Assembly: GCA_030841195.1 (NCBI GenBank) | Contig: JAVEDA010000037.1 | Coordinates: 1 to 14,817 of the forward strand | DNA length: 14,817 bases | Direction: 5' to 3' | Source of the DNA: Actinomycetota bacterium | GTDB taxonomy: Bacteria; Actinomycetota; Actinomycetes; JACCUZ01 | In this document: one piece after another, positions 12,409-14,817 of the stretch | How the letters are laid out: each line of letters begins with the position of its first letter | Position numbering within the stretch: the first letter of the stretch is position 1 | Translations under genes and position numbers: made by a program | The notes under the pieces: generated by a model | Told to the model about the DNA's origin: nothing | Databases searched by the model: none | Seen by the model: the letters and a program-made list of their open reading frames with translations, nothing else

Positions 12409-13248
12409 ATGAGCACCCCGACCACCAGCAGCACCGCCAAGGACAGCGCCGAGCTCCATGCCCGGCAGGCCGCCAACAGCGAATGGCTCGACCGCGCGGC
12501 CCGCCTGGGCTTCCTGGCGAAGGGCCTGGTCTACGCCCTGATCGGCGTCCTGGCCTTCCAGGTCGCGATGGGCGACCAGCAGCGGGCCGACCAGAAGGGT
12601 GCCCTGCAGGCCATCGCGGCCAAGCCTGGCGGCAGCGTCGTGCTGTGGCTGATGGTGCTCGGCTTCCTGGCGTACGCCGGGTGGCGCTTCAGTGAGGCCG
12701 CGTTCGGCCGGCGGGACGAGATCGACCAGAAGAAGCGCACCGCAAAGCGCTTCGGGTCCGCCGTCAACGGCGCCATCTACCTGGCCTTCGCCGTGCTGGC
12801 CTTCCGCACGGTGACCAGCTCGTCCAGCTCGGGGGGCGGCGGTGCGGACATCACCGCCAAGGTGCTGGCGTGGCCGGGCGGTCAGGCGATCGTCGTGATC
12901 GCCGGGCTGGTCATCATGGTGGTCGCGGTGGCGCTGGCCTGGCGCGGCCTGAAGACCGACTTCGAGAAGCACCTGGACACCGGCCGGATGAGCCGCACCA
13001 CCTTCACCGCGGTACGCCGCCTGGGCCAGGTCGGCTACATCGCCCGTGGCGCCGTCTTCCTCCTGGTCGGCGCGTTGGTCGTCAAGGCCGCGGTCGACCA
13101 CCAGCCCGGCAAGGCGCAGGGCTTCGACGTCGCGCTGCGCAGCCTCGCGAGTGCGCCATTCGGCCAGGTGCTGCTGATCGCGGCGGCGCTCGGCCTGATC
13201 TGCTTCGGCGCGTACTGCGTCGCCGAGGCCCGCTACCGGCGGCTCTGA
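12409..13248 (+). CDS. DUF1206 membrane protein with three internal two-helix repeats
   Basis: This 279-residue integral membrane protein is built from three copies of the DUF1206 unit, each with two hydrophobic helices. Repeat 1 is at about 25-105 (ARLGFLAKGLVYALIGVLA, then VLGFLAYAGWR). Repeat 2 is at about 110-185 (RFGSAVNGAIYLAFAVLAF). Repeat 3 is at about 198-279 (RLGQVGYIARGAVFLLVGA, then GLICFGAYC). A Ser5-Gly4 linker lies inside repeat 2. The start at ATG 12409 is supported by GAGGAG at 12397-12402. The family is common in actinobacteria and cyanobacteria; no function is known. It is divergent from the copper monooxygenase gene (94 bp) and abuts the convergent RNA methyltransferase gene with no intervening base. 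Confidence 0.88.
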   Translation: MSTPTTSSTAKDSAELHARQAANSEWLDRAARLGFLAKGLVYALIGVLAFQVAMGDQQRADQKGALQAIAAKPGGSVVLWLMVLGFLAYAGWRFSEAAFGRRDEIDQKKRTAKRFGSAVNGAIYLAFAVLAFRTVTSSSSSGGGGADITAKVLAWPGGQAIVVIAGLVIMVVAVALAWRGLKTDFEKHLDTGRMSRTTFTAVRRLGQVGYIARGAVFLLVGALVVKAAVDHQPGKAQGFDVALRSLASAPFGQVLLIAAALGLICFGAYCVAEARYRRL

Positions 13249-14070
13249 CTATCCGCGGTTCTGGGCTCCGGCACCGAGTGCGTAGAACGCGACCGCAGCG
13301 GCGGCGGCGACGTTGAGGGAGTCGACGCCGGCGGACATCGGGATCCGCACCGTCAGGTCGGCGGCCTGGAGTGCGGCGGCCGACAGTCCGGGGCCCTCGG
13401 CGCCGAGCAGGAGCGCGGCCCGCTCAGTGACCTCCGGACCCAGGTCGGCGATCGACACCGCGGACGGGTCGGGCGTCAGTGCCAGCACGGTGAACCCGAG
13501 GTCGCGCACAGCAGCGAGGCCGGCCGGCCAGGGCGTCAACCGGGCCCACGGCACGGCGAACACCGCCCCCATCGACACCTTGACCGAGCGCCGGTAGAGC
13601 GGGTCCGCGCACCGCGGGTCGAGCAGCACCGCGTCGACCCCGAGCCCGGCCGCGCAGCGGAGCACCGCGCCGATGTTGGTGTGGTTGTTCACCTCTTCGA
13701 GCACGACCAGCCGTCGGGCGCCGGCCGCGAGCTCGAGCGCATCGGGCTCGGGCCGGCGGGCCATCGAGGCCAGCGCGCCGCGGTGCACGCTGTAGCCGGT
13801 GACCCGCTCCAGCAGGTCGAGGTCCGCGAGGTAGACAGGCGAGTCGACCGCGTCGACGACGTCGGTCATGGCCGGCAGCCACTTCTCCTCGAGCAGCATC
13901 GAGCGCATCCGGTAGCCCGCGTCGAGGGCCCGCCGGATCACCTTGTCCCCCTCGGCGATGAACAGCCCTTCGGCCGGCTCCTTGCGCGACCGCAGCGCCA
14001 TGTCGGTCAGTCCGACGTAGTCGGCGAGCACAGGGTCGTCGACGGCAGTGACCCGGCGTACGGTCCCCAT
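13249..14070 (-). CDS. SpoU/TrmH-family RNA 2'-O-methyltransferase
   Basis: This 273-residue SPOUT enzyme should transfer a methyl group from S-adenosylmethionine to a ribose 2'-OH in rRNA or tRNA. An N-terminal substrate-binding part (about 15-105, with LFIAEGDKVIRRAL) precedes the catalytic knot. Motif 1 is NNHTNIGAVLRCA from residue 128, including Asn132. Motif 2 is LLGAEGPGLS (about 221-230). Motif 3 is IPMSAGVDSLNVAAA (243-257). All key residues are present. The start at ATG 14070 lies 13 bases after the stop of the TSUP gene, so the two are probably cotranscribed; an extension to 14202 would lie within that gene. The target nucleotide cannot be determined. Its stop touches the convergent DUF1206 gene. 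Confidence 0.92.
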   Translation of the reverse strand: MGTVRRVTAVDDPVLADYVGLTDMALRSRKEPAEGLFIAEGDKVIRRALDAGYRMRSMLLEEKWLPAMTDVVDAVDSPVYLADLDLLERVTGYSVHRGALASMARRPEPDALELAAGARRLVVLEEVNNHTNIGAVLRCAAGLGVDAVLLDPRCADPLYRRSVKVSMGAVFAVPWARLTPWPAGLAAVRDLGFTVLALTPDPSAVSIADLGPEVTERAALLLGAEGPGLSAAALQAADLTVRIPMSAGVDSLNVAAAAAVAFYALGAGAQNRG

Positions 14071-14083
14071 CAGCGGCCGCCCA

Positions 14084-14817
14084 TCAGTCGAGCACCAGGG
14101 CCACGATCGCGACGACGCCGACCAGGACCACGAGCCCGCGCAGCACCGGCGGAGGCACCCGGCGCCCGATCTTGGCCCCGACCTGGCCGCCCACCACGGC
14201 ACCGAGCGCGACCAGGCCGGCGGCCTCCCAGGCGACGTCGGTGACCGCGATGAACACGACGGCGGCCACCAGGTTGACCAGGCCTGCCAGGACGTTCTTT
14301 GCCGCGTTGACCCGTTGCAGGTCCTCGTCGAGCAGCAGGCCCAGCAGGGCGATGAGGAGCACGCCCTGGGCGGCCCCGAAGTAGCCTCCGTAGACGCCGG
14401 CGCCGAGCACCCCGGCGTACAGCAGCGGGCCGCCGTTCCCAGCCGGTGCGCGGCCCCGCCGGGCCAGCCAGCCGGACAGCCGCGGCTGCACCACGACCAG
14501 CACGCAGGCCAGCGCGATCAGCGCCGGGACCACGGCCTGGAACGCGCTCTCCGGGGCCAGCAGCAGCGCCGCCGCCCCGAGCACGGCACCGATGACGGAC
14601 GCGCTGCCGAGCCGCACCAACCGGCGACGCTGCCCGGCCAGCTCGGCCCGGTAGCCGATCGCGCCGCTGACCGACCCCGGGACGAGCCCCACGGTGTTGC
14701 TGACGTTGGCCAGCACCGGGGGGTAGCCCACCGCGAGCAGCACCGGGAAGGTGATCAGTGTGCCGGAGCCGACCACGGTGTTGATCGTGCCCGCCGCCAG
14801 GCCCGCCAGCGCCACCG
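14084..14817 (-). CDS. TSUP family (TauE/SafE) membrane transporter, 5'-truncated by window end
   Basis: About 244 residues are visible of a hydrophobic protein with some seven to eight membrane segments. The N-terminal signature AGTINTVVGSGTLITFPVLL is followed by VSNTVGLVPGSVSG. A repeated second half (GVYGGYFGAAQGVLL, then NAAKNVLAGLVNLVAAV) shows the internal duplication of the family. TSUP proteins are thought to export sulfite, sulfonates or other organic anions; the substrate here is unknown. A GTG codon at 14815 is in frame, but the reading frame is open to the window edge. The true start is probably a few codons further on. It is upstream of the SpoU gene with a 13-base gap. Confidence 0.9.
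   Translation of the reverse strand, partial: VALAGLAAGTINTVVGSGTLITFPVLLAVGYPPVLANVSNTVGLVPGSVSGAIGYRAELAGQRRRLVRLGSASVIGAVLGAAALLLAPESAFQAVVPALIALACVLVVVQPRLSGWLARRGRAPAGNGGPLLYAGVLGAGVYGGYFGAAQGVLLIALLGLLLDEDLQRVNAAKNVLAGLVNLVAAVVFIAVTDVAWEAAGLVALGAVVGGQVGAKIGRRVPPPVLRGLVVLVGVVAIVALVLD

Noticed and set aside
12315..12476. N-terminal extension of the copper monooxygenase to ATG 12476
   Set aside because: It would overlap the start of the divergent DUF1206 gene and bury the lipoprotein signal peptide, which begins exactly at GTG 12314.
10591..13101. 836-codon open frame on the minus strand spanning three genes
   Set aside because: The composition is artefactual (Arg/Gly/Ala-rich), it crosses unrelated well-supported genes on both strands, and it has no recognisable domain.
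1..14817. Defence island, biosynthetic cluster, prophage or mobile element
   Set aside because: No nuclease, toxin-antitoxin, transposase, integrase, PKS/NRPS or phage structural genes are visible, there are no CRISPR repeats, and composition is uniform.

Overview
The window looks like the chromosome of a high-GC actinobacterium (Actinomycetota). Base composition is very GC-rich throughout, with strong G/C bias at third codon positions. Several genes belong to families typical of or restricted to that phylum: a SigB/HrdB-like sigma factor, an acVLRF1 peptidyl-tRNA hydrolase, a DUF1206 protein and a SatD-like protein with a C-terminal HTH. I cannot place it below phylum. I see no tRNA, rRNA, CRISPR array, transposase, phage gene or attachment site, and nothing suggests recent horizontal transfer.

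Layout. 1-120 is the tail of an unrecognised gene (+). 358-1359 is a group 2 sigma-70 factor (+). 1383-2516 is a flavin-dependent monooxygenase-like enzyme (-). 2651-4942 is a membrane GGDEF-EAL protein (+). 4918-5469 is a GNAT-like acetyltransferase (-), preceded by acVLRF1 at 5558-6250 (-). 6297-7550 is a three-part protein: VOC domain, GrpB/UPF0157 domain, and an unrecognised tail (+). 7547-8749 is an LtrA-family membrane protein (-). 8832-9434 and 9431-10045 form a translationally coupled pair, SatD-like plus a membrane protein (+). 10109-11095 is an NAD-dependent epimerase-type SDR (+). 11109-12314 is a PHM/DBH-type copper monooxygenase lipoprotein (-). 12409-13248 is a DUF1206 membrane protein (+). 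13249-14070 is a SpoU/TrmH RNA methyltransferase (-), and 14084-14817 is a 5'-truncated TSUP exporter (-). No gene-free stretch exceeds 300 bases; the longest is 121-357, upstream of the sigma gene.

Organisation. The genes alternate between divergent and tightly packed convergent pairs, so most are single-gene units and there is no large pathway operon. Convergent 3' ends touch or overlap: 25 bp at 4918-4942, 4 bp inside one CTAG at 7547-7550, and 0 bp at 13248/13249. RNA hairpins that could terminate the plus-strand genes lie inside the 3' coding ends of their convergent neighbours; the best is an 18-bp stem at 1387-1428. Translation starts fall into two classes. Some genes have a clear Shine-Dalgarno (2516 -, 2651 +, 6297 +, 12409 +). 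Others have no Shine-Dalgarno but a TAnnnT -10 element 6-7 nt before the start codon, which predicts leaderless mRNAs (8749 -, 8832 +, 10109 +, 12314 -).

The window is mostly housekeeping and accessory single genes, not an obvious defence or biosynthetic system. The parts most worth following are the SatD-like/membrane-protein module sharing a symmetric control region with ltrA, the VOC-GrpB-tail fusion, the copper monooxygenase lipoprotein with its full ligand set, and the gene-embedded terminator hairpins.
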